Made by a program: the position numbers and the translations under genes. From NCBI RefSeq assembly GCF_002891295.1, contig NZ_LGUI01000009.1, positions 1 to 64,000 on the forward strand: a stretch of DNA of 64,000 nt, in the 5' to 3' direction. The notes beneath the pieces are model-generated. The model was not told where the DNA came from. It ran no database searches and was given only the letters and a program-made list of their open reading frames with translations. The first letter of the stretch is position 1. The number at the start of each line of letters is the position of its first letter. Of this stretch, positions 38,344-50,619 are shown in pieces. This stretch comes from Streptomyces eurocidicus (GTDB lineage Bacteria > Actinomycetota > Actinomycetes > Streptomycetales > Streptomycetaceae).

Positions 38344-40626
38344 GTGAGACCCACCCCCCATCGGCGCGCAGTCGCCACCGGCGCGCTGGTCGCCGTGACG
38401 GCGATGCTGGCCGTCGGCGTGCAGACCGGTCCCGCCACCGCCCGCACCGACGACACGGGCAACGGCCGCACCCTCGTCGCCAAGGCCGACCCGGGCGCCC
38501 TGCCCGTCAAGCTCTCCCCCTCGCAGCGCGCCGAGCTGATCCGCGACGCGAACGCCACGAAGGCGCAGACCGCGAAGACCCTGGGCCTCGGCGCCAAGGA
38601 GCAGCTGGTCGTCCGGGACATCAGCAAGGACGTCAACGGCACGCTCCACACCCGCTACGAGCGCACCTACGACGGTCTGCCGGTGCTCGGCGGCGACCTC
38701 GTCGTCGACGCCACCAAGGGCGGCACGCCCAAGACCGTCGCCAAGGCGACCAAGGCGCGCCTCGCGGTGCCGACGACCAGCGCCTCCTTCGCCGCGGGCA
38801 CCGCCGAGAAGGACGCGGTCAAGGCCGCGCAGGCGCAGGGCTCCAAGGCCACCAAGGCGGAACGGGCGCCGCGCAAGGTGATCTGGGCGGCCGACGGCAC
38901 GCCCGTCCTCGCCTACGAGACCGTGGTCGGCGGCCTCCAGGACGACGGGACCCCGAACGAGCTGCACGTCATCACGGACGCGCGGACCGGTAAGAAGCTC
39001 TTCCAGTTCCAGGGCGTCAAGCAGGGCATCGGCAACAGCCAGTACAGCGGCAAGGTCACCATCGGCACCTCGGGGTCCGCCCCGTCGTTCCAGCTCAACG
39101 ACACCTCGCGCGGCGGTCACAAGACCTACAACCTCAACCGCGGCACGTCCGGCACCGGCACGCTCTTCACCGACGCCGACGACACCTGGGGCAACGGCAC
39201 GACCGGCGACCCGGCCACGGCCGGCGTGGACGCCCAGTACGGCGCGCAGCTGACCTGGGACTACTACAAGAACGTGCACGGCCGCAGCGGCATCAGGGGC
39301 GACGGCCAGGGCGCGTACAGCCGGGTCCACTACGGCAACGCCTATGTGAACGCCTTCTGGCAGGACCAGTGCTTCTGCATGACCTACGGCGACGGCACCG
39401 GCAACAACAAGCCGCTGACCTCGATCGACGTGGCCGCGCACGAGATGACGCACGGCGTCACCTCGGCCACCGCCAACCTCACCTACAGCGGTGAGTCCGG
39501 CGGCCTCAACGAGGCCACCTCGGACATCTTCGCCGCGGCCGTGGAGTTCTGGGCCAACAACCCCAGCGACCCCGGCGACTACCTGGTCGGCGAGAAGATC
39601 GACATCAATGGCAACGGCACCCCGCTGCGCTACATGGACAAGCCCAGCAAGGACACCCGTTCCAAGGACGCCTGGTACTCGGGCATCGGCTCCATCGACG
39701 TGCACTACTCCTCGGGCCCGGCCAACCACTGGTTCTACCTGGCCTCCGAGGGCAGCGGGCAGAAGGTCGTCAACGGCGTCTCCTACGACTCCCCGACCTC
39801 CGACGGCAAGCCCGTCACCGGCATCGGCCGGGACAACGCCGCCAAGATCTGGTTCAAGGCGCTGACCCAGCGCATGCAGTCCAACACCAACTACGCGGGC
39901 GCGCGCGACGCGACGCTGTGGGCCGCCGGCGAGCTCTTCGGCGTGGGCAGCGAGACGTACAACAACGCCGCCAACGCCTGGGCCGCGATCAACGTCGGCA
40001 GCCGGGCCTCCACCGGAGTCTCGGTCACCGCCCCCGGCGACCAGACCAGCATCGTGAACACCGCCGTACAGCTCCAGATCAAGGCGTCGAGCTCCAGCGG
40101 CGGCGCGCTGACCTACTCGGCCACGGGCCTGCCCGCCGGCCTGTCGATCAACTCCTCGACCGGTCTGATCTCCGGCACCCCCACGGCCACCGGCACCAGC
40201 GACGTGACCGTGACGGTGAAGGACTCGGCCGGCCAGACCGGCACGTCGTCCTTCAAGTGGACCGTGAACACCACGGGCGGCGGCAGCGTCTTCGAGAACA
40301 CCACCCCGGTGGCGATCCCGGACGCGGGCTCCGCGGTCACCTCGCCGATCGTCGTGACGCGCAGCGGCAACGGCTCCGCGGCGCTGAAGGTGGACGTGAA
40401 CATCACGCACACCTACCGCGGTGACCTCAAGATCGACCTGGTGGCCCCGGACGGCAAGTCCTGGGCGCTCAAGGGCTCCGACCCGTGGGACTCCGCCGAG
40501 GACGTCAAGGAGAGCTACACCGTCGACGCCTCCGGCGTCTCCGCGAGCGGCACCTGGAAGCTCCAGGTCCAGGACGTCTACTCCGGCGACGAGGGCACGG
40601 TCAACAGCTGGAAGCTGAGCTTCTGA
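38344..40626 (+). CDS. Secreted M4 (thermolysin-type) metalloprotease with P-domain
   Basis: 760 aa from GTG at 38344. Signal peptide (RRAVATGALVAVTAMLAVGV), then FTP/PepSY propeptide domains (LHTRYERTYDGLPVLGGDLV), the catalytic domain with HEMTH and, 20 residues on, GGLNEATSDIF providing the third zinc ligand Glu, a putative Ig domain (GLSINSSTGLISGTP), and a C-terminal proprotein-convertase P-domain (ALKVDVNITHTYRGDLKI). Broad-specificity extracellular neutral protease active after maturation of the propeptide. Nearest S. coelicolor counterpart from memory is SCO5447. Confidence 0.95.
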   Translation: MRPTPHRRAVATGALVAVTAMLAVGVQTGPATARTDDTGNGRTLVAKADPGALPVKLSPSQRAELIRDANATKAQTAKTLGLGAKEQLVVRDISKDVNGTLHTRYERTYDGLPVLGGDLVVDATKGGTPKTVAKATKARLAVPTTSASFAAGTAEKDAVKAAQAQGSKATKAERAPRKVIWAADGTPVLAYETVVGGLQDDGTPNELHVITDARTGKKLFQFQGVKQGIGNSQYSGKVTIGTSGSAPSFQLNDTSRGGHKTYNLNRGTSGTGTLFTDADDTWGNGTTGDPATAGVDAQYGAQLTWDYYKNVHGRSGIRGDGQGAYSRVHYGNAYVNAFWQDQCFCMTYGDGTGNNKPLTSIDVAAHEMTHGVTSATANLTYSGESGGLNEATSDIFAAAVEFWANNPSDPGDYLVGEKIDINGNGTPLRYMDKPSKDTRSKDAWYSGIGSIDVHYSSGPANHWFYLASEGSGQKVVNGVSYDSPTSDGKPVTGIGRDNAAKIWFKALTQRMQSNTNYAGARDATLWAAGELFGVGSETYNNAANAWAAINVGSRASTGVSVTAPGDQTSIVNTAVQLQIKASSSSGGALTYSATGLPAGLSINSSTGLISGTPTATGTSDVTVTVKDSAGQTGTSSFKWTVNTTGGGSVFENTTPVAIPDAGSAVTSPIVVTRSGNGSAALKVDVNITHTYRGDLKIDLVAPDGKSWALKGSDPWDSAEDVKESYTVDASGVSASGTWKLQVQDVYSGDEGTVNSWKLSF

Positions 40627-40728
40627 GCGACCGGCGGGAGCGGGCCGGCGCGGACGACCACGCCGCGCTGCACCGCGATCCCTCCCCCCGCCCCCGCTGA
40701 CCGGACACGGCACGGCACCGCATGAACC

Positions 40729-40770
40729 AGGCGCCGTCCGGGGTGAGTTCACCTCCCCCGGACGGCGCCT
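40729..40770. terminator. Bidirectional terminator between M4 protease and glgP
   Basis: Perfect 15-bp arms aggcgccgtccgggg (40729-40743) and ccccggacggcgcct (40756-40770) with a 12-nt loop, located between convergent genes ending at 40626 and 40778. Confidence 0.9.
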
Positions 40771-40777
40771 CACTACG

Positions 40778-43405
40778 TCAGCGCAGCAGCACCCCCGAGG
40801 CCCGGTCCGTCGCCTCCGACGGCAGGGTGACCAGCCCCAGCTCCGCGCCGCTGGCCAGCAGCCGGTGCGCGGGCAGGATCCGGACGGTGTAGCCGAAGGG
40901 GCCGGCGCGGTCGAGGGTGAGCGGGCCCTCGTAGATCCGGCGGCCGTCGGTGCCCGGGCCCGCGGTGGGTTTGAGCGGGAAGGTGCTGGTGCGGCTGAGC
41001 CGGTCGGAGGGGTCGACCCGCCCGGCCACGGCCTGGACCTCGACATCCGCCGGGTCCAGGGCGCCGAGCGTCACGCTCACCCGCAGCGAGACCGTGGAGC
41101 CCAGCTCGGCCGTGCCGTTCAGGGCCGTGTCCGCCACCGCCTCCACATGGTCCACGGCGACCCCGGGCCAGGCGTCCCGCACCCGGGCCTTCCAGCCGGC
41201 GAGCTCCCGGGCCGCGTCCGGGTTCAGCGCCCGCTGGGCCTCGGCGGCGGGGGCGTACAGCCGGTCCACGTACTCGCGCACCATCCGCCCGGCGAGCACC
41301 TTGGGGCCCAGGGTGGCCAGGGTCCGGCGGACCATCTCGATCCAGCGGCCGGGCAGCCCGCCGGCCCCCCGGTCGTAGAAGCGCGGGGCGACCCGCTCGG
41401 CCAGCAGGTCGTAGAGGGCCGCCGCCTCCAGGTCGTCGCGGCGGTTCTCGTCCGTGGCCGTGCCGTCGGCCGTGGGGATCGCCCAGCCGAAGTCCGGTTC
41501 GAACCACTCGTCCCACCAGCCGTCGAGCACCGAGAGGTTGAGACAGCCGTTGAGCGCGGCCTTCATGCCCGAGGTGCCGCACGCCTCCAGCGGGCGCAGC
41601 GGGTTGTTGAGCCAGACGTCGCAGCCCGGGTAGAGCTTCTGGGCCATGGCCATGCCGTAGTCGGGCAGGAAGACGACGCGGTGGCGCACGCGCGGGTCGT
41701 CGGCGAACCGCACGAGCTCCTGCACCAGGCGCTTGCCGCTGTCGTCCGCCGGGTGGGCCTTGCCCGCGACGACGATCTGGATCGGCCGCTCGGGGTGGAG
41801 CAGCAGCTCCATCAGCCGGTCGCGGTCGCGGAGCATCAGGGTGAGGCGTTTGTAGGACGGGACGCGGCGGGCGAAGCCGATGGTGAGGACGTCGGGGTCG
41901 AGCACGCCGTCGATCCAGCCGAGCTCGGCGGTGCCGGCGCCGCGCTCCCGCCAGGAGGCGCGCAGCCGCTCGCGGACCTCCTCCACCAGCTGCTCGCGCA
42001 GGGTGCGGCGGAGCTCCCAGACGTCGGCGTCGGAGATGCCGGCGACGGCGTCCCAGCGCTGCGATCCGCCGATGGTCAGGGCGTCCTCGGCGCGGCCGGC
42101 GCCGATCTGCCGGGCGCCGAGCCGGAGCACCTCGGGGGCGACCCAGGTGGGGGCGTGCACCCCGTTGGTGACGGAGGTGATCGGCACCTCCTCGGGGTCG
42201 AAGCCCGGCCAGAGGCCGGCGAACATCTGCCGGCTGACCTGGCCGTGCAGGGTGGAGACCCCGTTGGCCCGCTGGGCGAGGCGCAGGCCCATCACGGCCA
42301 TGTTGAAGAGGTTGGGCTCGCCGCCGGGGTAGGTCTCCAGGCCCAGTTCGAGCACCCGCTCGACATCGATGCCGGGCAGCTCCCCGCCGGCGCCGAAGTG
42401 CCGGGCGACGAGCTCGCGGTCGAAGCGGTCGATGCCGGCGGGCACAGGGGTGTGCGTGGTGAAGACGGCGCCGGCCCGGACGCACTCCAGCGCGCCGTCG
42501 AAGCCCGCCCCGCGCGCCACGAGTTCGCGGATGCGCTCCAGGCCGAGGAAGCCTGCGTGGCCCTCGTTGGTGTGGAACACCTCGGGTTCGGCGTGGCCGG
42601 TCAGCCGGCAGTACGTGCGTACCGCGCGCACCCCGCCGATGCCCAGGAGCATCTCCTGGAGCAGCCGGTGCTCGCCGCCGCCCCCGTAGAGCCGGTCGGT
42701 GACCTCGCGCTCGCCGGGGGCGTTCTCCTCCACGTCGGAGTCGAGGAGCAGCAGGGGCACCCGGCCGACGCGGGCCTGCCAGATGTAGGCGAGCAGGGAG
42801 CGGCCGCCGGGGAGGGCGAGGGTGACGCGGCTGGGGGTGCCGTCGGGCTCGCGGAGCAGGGAGAGCGGGAGCTCGTTGGGGTCGAGCAGGGGGTAGTGCT
42901 CCTGCTGCCAGCCCTCGCGGGAGAGGGACTGGCGGAAGTAGCCGTGGCGGTAGAGCAGCCCGACGCCGATGAGGGGGACGCCGAGGTCGCTGGCGGACTT
43001 CAGGTGGTCCCCGGCGAGGATGCCGAGGCCGCCGCTGTACTGCGGGAGGGCGGCGGTGATGCCGAACTCGGGCGAGAAGTAGGCGACGGCGGCGGGCAGT
43101 CCTTCGGGCTGTTCCTGGTACCAGCGCCGACCGGTCAGATAGTCGTGCAGGTCGTCGGCCGCCGCGGCGAGCCGCCGCCGGAAGCGGCGGTCCTCGGCGA
43201 GGGCGGCCAGCCGGGTGGCGGGCACGGCGCCCAGCAGCCGCAGCGGGTCGCCGGCGGCGGCCCGCCAGCCCTCGGGGTCGACGGCCTGGAAGAGCTCACG
43301 GGTCTCGGGGTGCCAGGACCAGCGCAGATTGCGCGCCAGCTCGCTGAGCGGTCGTAGGGGCTCCGGAAGGACGGGGCGCACACTGAATCGACGAATGGCC
43401 TTCAC
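40778..43405 (-). CDS. glgP: Alpha-glucan phosphorylase (DUF3417 type)
   Basis: 875 aa from GTG at 43405, where the conserved N-terminus KAIRRFSVRPVLPEPLRPLS begins; an in-frame ATG farther upstream only adds an Arg-rich tail. Contains the N-terminal DUF3417 domain (NLRWSWHPETRELFQAVDP) and the phosphorylase PLP-binding region GTSGMKAALNG. Phosphorolyses the non-reducing ends of alpha-1,4-glucan to glucose-1-phosphate. Divergent from the XRE gene at 43515; works with GlgX and the GlgE cluster that follows. Confidence 0.93.
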   Translation of the reverse strand: MKAIRRFSVRPVLPEPLRPLSELARNLRWSWHPETRELFQAVDPEGWRAAAGDPLRLLGAVPATRLAALAEDRRFRRRLAAAADDLHDYLTGRRWYQEQPEGLPAAVAYFSPEFGITAALPQYSGGLGILAGDHLKSASDLGVPLIGVGLLYRHGYFRQSLSREGWQQEHYPLLDPNELPLSLLREPDGTPSRVTLALPGGRSLLAYIWQARVGRVPLLLLDSDVEENAPGEREVTDRLYGGGGEHRLLQEMLLGIGGVRAVRTYCRLTGHAEPEVFHTNEGHAGFLGLERIRELVARGAGFDGALECVRAGAVFTTHTPVPAGIDRFDRELVARHFGAGGELPGIDVERVLELGLETYPGGEPNLFNMAVMGLRLAQRANGVSTLHGQVSRQMFAGLWPGFDPEEVPITSVTNGVHAPTWVAPEVLRLGARQIGAGRAEDALTIGGSQRWDAVAGISDADVWELRRTLREQLVEEVRERLRASWRERGAGTAELGWIDGVLDPDVLTIGFARRVPSYKRLTLMLRDRDRLMELLLHPERPIQIVVAGKAHPADDSGKRLVQELVRFADDPRVRHRVVFLPDYGMAMAQKLYPGCDVWLNNPLRPLEACGTSGMKAALNGCLNLSVLDGWWDEWFEPDFGWAIPTADGTATDENRRDDLEAAALYDLLAERVAPRFYDRGAGGLPGRWIEMVRRTLATLGPKVLAGRMVREYVDRLYAPAAEAQRALNPDAARELAGWKARVRDAWPGVAVDHVEAVADTALNGTAELGSTVSLRVSVTLGALDPADVEVQAVAGRVDPSDRLSRTSTFPLKPTAGPGTDGRRIYEGPLTLDRAGPFGYTVRILPAHRLLASGAELGLVTLPSEATDRASGVLLR

Positions 43406-43514
43406 CCTCACGAAGGTAGCGGCGCGGCGGCCCCGGTTTCCGCGTGTTGGACGCAACCGCCTGACCCTGACAGGGGCAGGCGGGCGCCGCGGCGCGTGAG
43501 GTTGACTGGGGCGC

Positions 43515-44429
43515 ATGGACACACCTGCGGAGTTGGGAGATTTCCTCCGTACGCGCCGGGCCCGCCTCCAGCCGGAGGACGTGGGCCTGGTGGCGTACGG
43601 GAAGAGCCGGCGCGTGCCGGGGCTGCGGCGCGAGGAGCTGGCGCAGCTGGCGGGGGTGAGCGTCGCGTACTACACCAGGCTGGAGCAGGGGCAGTCGGGG
43701 AACGCCTCGGACGGGGTGCTGGACGCCCTGGCGCGGGCGCTGCGGCTGACCCCGGACGAGCACGCGCACCTGCGGAACCTGGCCCGGCCGGGCCGGGCGG
43801 GCCGGCGGCCGGCCGCGCGGCCGCAGAGCGCGGGGGCGGGGGTGCGGCAGCTGGTGGCGGCGATGGGCACGCCGGCGCTGGTGCTGGACCTGCGCTACGA
43901 CGTGCTGGCCTGGAACCCGCTGGGCCACGCCCTGCTGGCGGGGCACGCCGACGCCGACGCGCCCGGACGGCCGGAGGAGCGGCCCAACACCCAGCGGATG
44001 CTGTTCCTGGACGACCACGCGAGGGAGCTCTATCCGCGCTGGGAGGAGGAGGCGGGGCGGGCGGTCTCCTCGCTGCGGCTGGCGGCCGGCGCCCATCCGG
44101 AGGACCGGCGGCTGGCGGAGCTGATCGGTGAACTCTCCATGCGGAGCGAGGAGTTCGCGGCGCTGTGGGCGCGGCACCCGGTGCGGGCCTGCACCTCGGG
44201 GACGAAGGTCTTCCACCATCCGCTGGTGGGGACGATGGCGCTGGAGTTCGAGATGATGCGGCTGCCGGACACCGGGGGCCAGGGGCTGCTGGCGTTCAGC
44301 GCGGAACCCGGCTCCCCGTCGGAGGCGGCGCTGCGGCTGCTGGCCGCGGCCGTCTCGGAGACGGGCGCTCCGCGTCCGCATGGTGGACCGTACGCGGGTG
44401 AGGACATCCCGGAGCGGATCATCGGCTGA
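43515..44429 (+). CDS. XRE-family regulator with MmyB-like ligand domain
   Basis: 304 aa, ATG at 43515. N-terminal HTH starts GDFLRTRRARLQPEDVGLVA and contains LRREELAQLAGVSVAYYTRLEQGQ; the C-terminal two thirds is the MmyB-like PAS-type ligand domain (TPALVLDLRYDVLAWNPLGH; PVRACTSGTKVFHHPLVG). Typical of actinomycete repressors of adjacent metabolic or oxidoreductase genes. Divergent from glgP; may control glgP or another locus, not shown. This gene is unrelated to the Scr1 regulators. Confidence 0.9.
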   Translation: MDTPAELGDFLRTRRARLQPEDVGLVAYGKSRRVPGLRREELAQLAGVSVAYYTRLEQGQSGNASDGVLDALARALRLTPDEHAHLRNLARPGRAGRRPAARPQSAGAGVRQLVAAMGTPALVLDLRYDVLAWNPLGHALLAGHADADAPGRPEERPNTQRMLFLDDHARELYPRWEEEAGRAVSSLRLAAGAHPEDRRLAELIGELSMRSEEFAALWARHPVRACTSGTKVFHHPLVGTMALEFEMMRLPDTGGQGLLAFSAEPGSPSEAALRLLAAAVSETGAPRPHGGPYAGEDIPERIIG

Positions 44430-44914
44430 TGCAGACGGCCGACCCGGAAATACGCCACGCGTACGCACGGGTCGGCGGCGGCCGAAGGGAAACTACGGCC
44501 TTCCGCAGCGGTTCCGGGCGGGCGTTACCCCGTCCGGCCGCCGCTTACCCCCTTTTCGCTCATTGCACACGATCGGCTCAACGAGGAGACTTCATACGAG
44601 TGACGGCGTGCCGTCCGTCCTCCCCACACGGTGCCAGGGGAACTACGCACCGGTAGTTCCCCCGGGGCGGGCATGCCCGGCCGGGACCGGTGGGAAAGCT
44701 CCATCGGTATGCAGGGAAGTCACGCGTCAGCCGTATCGGCCCCTCCTCCAGCACCCCGTCGCACGATCCCGCCGTCTCCGCATCTCCTCCGCACCCACCC
44801 GGGTGAAAGCGGACGGGAGCGGTCATGCTCGCGCCCGGCCGGTCGCCGACGGAGCAGATAGAAAGAACCGAACCCGTAAGGCCGCCCGATTCCGTCGAAC
44901 CTCCAGGTGATCCC
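44430..44914 (+). promoter_or_regulatory. Leader region of the glgE operon
   Basis: 485 bp without gene. Contains a perfect inverted repeat ggggaactac-gcaccg-gtagttcccc (44637-44662), about 255 bp before glgE, followed by a second GC-rich dyad (gggcatgcccgg). Candidate operator or RNA hairpin. A ribosome-binding AGGTGA is at 44905. Short frames are Arg/Pro-rich shadows. Confidence 0.5.
44637..44662. promoter_or_regulatory. Inverted repeat upstream of glgE
   Basis: Perfect 10-bp arms separated by gcaccg. Its isolated position in the leader suggests a protein-binding site or a transcript hairpin; no T-run follows. Confidence 0.45.
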
Positions 44915-46905
<1,991 letters not shown>

Positions 46906-46909
<4 letters not shown>

Positions 46910-48639
46910 TCGTCAATGAGCCCGTCCACGACACGTTCGAGGACACCCCCGCCAAGGACCTGGATCCCGACTGGTTCAAGCGCGCCGTCTTCTACGAAGT
47001 GCTCGTGCGGTCCTTCCAGGACAGCGACGGCGACGGCATCGGCGACCTCAAGGGTCTGACGGCCAAGCTGGACTACCTGCAGTGGCTGGGCGTCGACTGC
47101 CTCTGGCTGCCGCCGTTCTTCCAGTCCCCCCTGCGCGACGGCGGTTACGACGTCTCGGACTACACCGCGGTGCTGCCGGAGTTCGGCGACCTCGCCGACT
47201 TCGTGGAGTTCGTGGACGCCGCGCACCAGCGGGGCATGCGCGTCATCATCGATTTTGTCATGAACCATACGAGCGATCAGCACGAGTGGTTCCAGCAGTC
47301 CCGTACGGACCCCGACGGCCCGTACGGCGACTACTACGTCTGGGCCGACGACGACAAGCAGTACCAGGACGCGCGGATCATCTTCGTGGACACCGAGTCC
47401 TCGAACTGGACCTTCGACCCGGTGCGCAAGCAGTACTACTGGCACCGCTTCTTCTCCCACCAGCCGGACCTGAACTACGAGAACCCGGCCGTGCAGGAGG
47501 AGATCCTGGCCGCCCTCCGGTTCTGGCTGGACCTCGGCATCGACGGCTTCCGGCTGGACGCGGTGCCGTACCTCTTCGCCGAGGAGGGCACCAACTGCGA
47601 GAACCTGCCGCGCAGCCATGAGTTCCTCAAGCGCGTCCGGGCCGAGATCGACGCCCACTACCCGGACACGGTGCTGCTGGCCGAGGCCAACCAGTGGCCC
47701 GAGGACGTCGTCGACTACTTCGGCGACTACGCCGCGGGCGGCGACGAATGCCATATGGCGTTCCACTTCCCCGTGATGCCCCGCATCTTCATGGCCGTCC
47801 GGCGGGAATCCCGCTATCCGGTCTCGGAGATCCTGGCCAAGACGCCGGCCATCCCCTCCGGCTGCCAGTGGGGCGTCTTCCTGCGCAACCACGACGAGCT
47901 CACCCTCGAAATGGTCACGGACGAAGAGCGCGACTACATGTACGCGGAGTACGCCAAGGATCCGCGGATGCGCGCCAACATCGGCATCCGGCGCCGGCTG
48001 GCCCCGCTGCTCGACAACGACCGCAATCAGATCGAGCTGTTCACCGCGCTGCTGCTGTCACTGCCCGGCTCACCGATCCTCTACTACGGCGACGAGATCG
48101 GGATGGGCGACAACATCTGGCTCGGCGACCGCGACGGGGTCCGCACCCCGATGCAGTGGACGCCCGACCGGAACGCCGGCTTCTCCTCCTGCGACCCCGG
48201 GCGGCTGTATCTGCCGACCATCATGGACCCGGTCTACGGCTACCAGGTCACCAATGTCGAAGCCGCCATGAGCAGCCCCTCCTCGCTGCTGCACTGGACG
48301 CGCCGCATGATCGAGATCCGGAAGCAGAACCCCGCCTTCGGACTCGGCTCGTACACCGAGCTGGCCTCCAGCAACCCCGCCGTGCTCGCCTTCCTGCGCG
48401 AGGTCCGCGTGCCCGGGCAGCGGGACGACGACCTGGTCCTGTGCGTCAACAATTTCTCCCGTTTCGCACAGCCGACCGAACTTGACCTCCAGATGTTCAG
48501 CGGCCGCCACCCGGTCGAGCTCATCGGTGGAGTGCGCTTCCCGGCCATCGGCGAGCTGCCGTATCTGCTCACCCTGGCCGGCCACGGCTTCTACTGGTTC
48601 CGGCTGCGCCACGGCGCGCCGCCGCCGGCCGGGCACTGA
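46906..48639 (+). CDS. treS: Trehalose synthase (maltose alpha-D-glucosyltransferase)
   Basis: 577 aa, ATG at 46906 overlapping the glgE stop. GH13_16: DFVMNHTSDQHEWF, DGFRLDAVPYLF (nucleophile Asp), LLAEANQWPEDVVDYFGD (Glu), FLRNHDELTLEMV (Asp). Interconverts trehalose and maltose, feeding maltokinase. A shorter member of the family with no fused maltokinase domain, consistent with the separate mak gene downstream. Followed by a hairpin terminator. Confidence 0.97.
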
Positions 48640-48648
48640 GAGCGGAAC

Positions 48649-48686
48649 CCCGTGCGCGTCCCGATCGGCCGCGCACGGGCGGTTTT
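48649..48686 (+). terminator. Terminator after treS
   Basis: Perfect arms cccgtgcgcg (48649-48658) and cgcgcacggg (48670-48679) followed by cggtttt. It separates glgE-treS from mak-glgB; the 315-bp gap 48640-48954 otherwise shows no gene and should hold a mak promoter. Confidence 0.85.
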
Positions 48687-48954
48687 CCCTTCCGAAGCCT
48701 GGGAACCCTCACTACTACGCACGGGCCGGGCCGACCGGATCGCCACCGCTCGGATCCGCCGCGGCGGCCGCACCGACCGCCACCCGCACGCACCGCTAGC
48801 ACCGCACGCATCGCACGTACCGCATGCAGAGGCCGCTGGGGCTGACCGTACGGACGATCCTCGCCCGACACGTCCCGCACCGCGCACCGGTCAAAGCCGC
48901 AATCCGGGACACTTTGCCCTACCTGTCGTGTGCCCGGGGAAAGGACGCGACGCC

Positions 48955-50619
48955 ATGTCGGACGCTGCACCGTCCCGCCGGGGGGCCACCCGCCGGGGGA
49001 CGCCCCCCGGACCACTGCTGTCCTCGGTCCGCGCCGGATCGGCCACGGCCGTGCCGCGGCCGGAGGCCGACGGGTCGGGACTGCTCGGCTCGCTGGTGCC
49101 GCTGCTCTCCGAGTGGCTGCCCGGTCAGCGGTGGTTCGCGGGAAAGGGCCGCCCGATCACCGGCTTCACCCTCGTCGCGGCCACCGAGCTGCTCCCCCAC
49201 ACCACCGGTGGCTCCGCACCGGGCCTGCTCCACCTCCTCGTCCGGGCCCAGCAGCCCGGCTCCCCCACCGGCCACCCGGGCGCCCCGGGCCCCTCCGGAG
49301 CCGCCGGCCCCGCCGTGCACGCCGGTACCGACGACTGCTACCAACTGCTCCTCGGCGTCCACGACGTCCTGCCGCCGCACCTCGCGCCCGCCCTCATCGG
49401 CCGGCCCGCCGGCGGCCCGCTGCACGGCCGCGCCGTCTACGAGGGCCTCGCCGACCCCCGGCTGGCCGCCCTGCTCCTGGAGCGGCTGCGGGTGCCCGGC
49501 CGGCTCGGCCCCCTGCGCTTCACCCGCGAGGAGGGCGCCGTCATCGCCGCCGGACTGGCGCCGAAGATGCTCGGCGCCGAGCAGTCCAACTCCTCCGTCG
49601 TCTACGGCGAAACGTATATCCTCAAGCTCTTCCGCCGCGTCTGCCCCGGCACCAACCCCGATCTGGAACTGCCCCGCGCGCTCGCCGGCACGCCCTGCGA
49701 CCGGGTGCCGCCGCCCGCCGCCTGGTTCGAGGCCGAGCTGCCCGGCGCCGACGCGGACCCCATGACCCTCGGGGTGCTCCAGCCCTATCTGCCCGGTTCC
49801 GCCGACGGCTGGCAGCTGGCGCTCAGCGCCCTGGCGGTGCGGGCGGACTTCACCGCCTCCGCCCGCGCTCTCGGCCACGCCACCGCCGAGGTGCACGGCG
49901 CGCTCGCCGAGGCGCTGCCCACGGTCGTCCTGCGCCGCCCCCAGCTCGAACACCTGGCCGCCTCGATGACCCGCCGGCTGGACGCCGCCGCCGACGCCGT
50001 CCCCGCCCTGCGCCCCTACCGGGCCGCGCTCGGCGCCGCCTACGACGAGCTGGCGGCGCTCGGCCGGGCGGGCCGCACCTGGCGCGCCCAGCGCATCCAC
50101 GGCGACCTGCACCTGGGACAGGCGCTGCGCACGGCCCAGGACGGCCGGTGGGCGCTCATCGACTTCGAGGGCGAGCCCGCCCGGCCGCTGGCCGAGCGCT
50201 GCCGCCCGCAGCCCGCCGCGCGGGACGTCGCCGGCATGCTGCGCTCCTTCGACTACGCGGCGGCGGTCGGCCGGGCGACCGCCACCACCTGGTCGGCCCG
50301 GGCCCGCGCCGCGTTCTGCGAGGGCTACGCCACCGTGCGCGAGGACCCCCGCGAGGACCCCCGGCTGCTGCGCGCCCACGAGACCGACAAGGCCGTCTAC
50401 GAGGTCCTCTACGAGGCCCGGCACCGCCCCGACTGGCTCCCCGTCCCGATGTCCGCCATCCGCCGGCTGGCGGACCCCCGGGCCGGGGCGGCGGCGGACG
50501 CGGCGGTGGACGTGCCGGCGGACGCCGCGGCGTACCGGCAGGCGCCCGCGACCGCGGCGGAGCGCCCCGGCGGCGCCACCGGACCCCCGGGCCGGCCGGA
50601 CCATGAGGAACCCGAATGA
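48955..50619 (+). CDS. pep2: Maltokinase (Pep2/Mak)
   Basis: 554 aa, ATG at 48955 with AAAGGA 9 bp upstream. Phosphorylates maltose with ATP to maltose-1-phosphate, the GlgE donor. Aminoglycoside-kinase-like fold: EWLPGQRWFAGKGRPI at the N-terminal lobe, GAEQSNSSVVYGETYILKLF, catalytic loop IHGDLHLGQAL and IDFEGEPARPLAERC. A Pro/Ala/Gly-rich tail precedes the stop. Overlaps glgB by ATGA. Completes the trehalose-to-glucan route with treS and glgE. Confidence 0.95.
   Translation: MSDAAPSRRGATRRGTPPGPLLSSVRAGSATAVPRPEADGSGLLGSLVPLLSEWLPGQRWFAGKGRPITGFTLVAATELLPHTTGGSAPGLLHLLVRAQQPGSPTGHPGAPGPSGAAGPAVHAGTDDCYQLLLGVHDVLPPHLAPALIGRPAGGPLHGRAVYEGLADPRLAALLLERLRVPGRLGPLRFTREEGAVIAAGLAPKMLGAEQSNSSVVYGETYILKLFRRVCPGTNPDLELPRALAGTPCDRVPPPAAWFEAELPGADADPMTLGVLQPYLPGSADGWQLALSALAVRADFTASARALGHATAEVHGALAEALPTVVLRRPQLEHLAASMTRRLDAAADAVPALRPYRAALGAAYDELAALGRAGRTWRAQRIHGDLHLGQALRTAQDGRWALIDFEGEPARPLAERCRPQPAARDVAGMLRSFDYAAAVGRATATTWSARARAAFCEGYATVREDPREDPRLLRAHETDKAVYEVLYEARHRPDWLPVPMSAIRRLADPRAGAAADAAVDVPADAAAYRQAPATAAERPGGATGPPGRPDHEEPE

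Noticed and set aside
48652..48954. N-terminal extension of maltokinase or a separate gene in the treS-pep2 gap
   Set aside because: Crosses a strong terminator hairpin and the translation is Arg/His-rich without similarity to the family.
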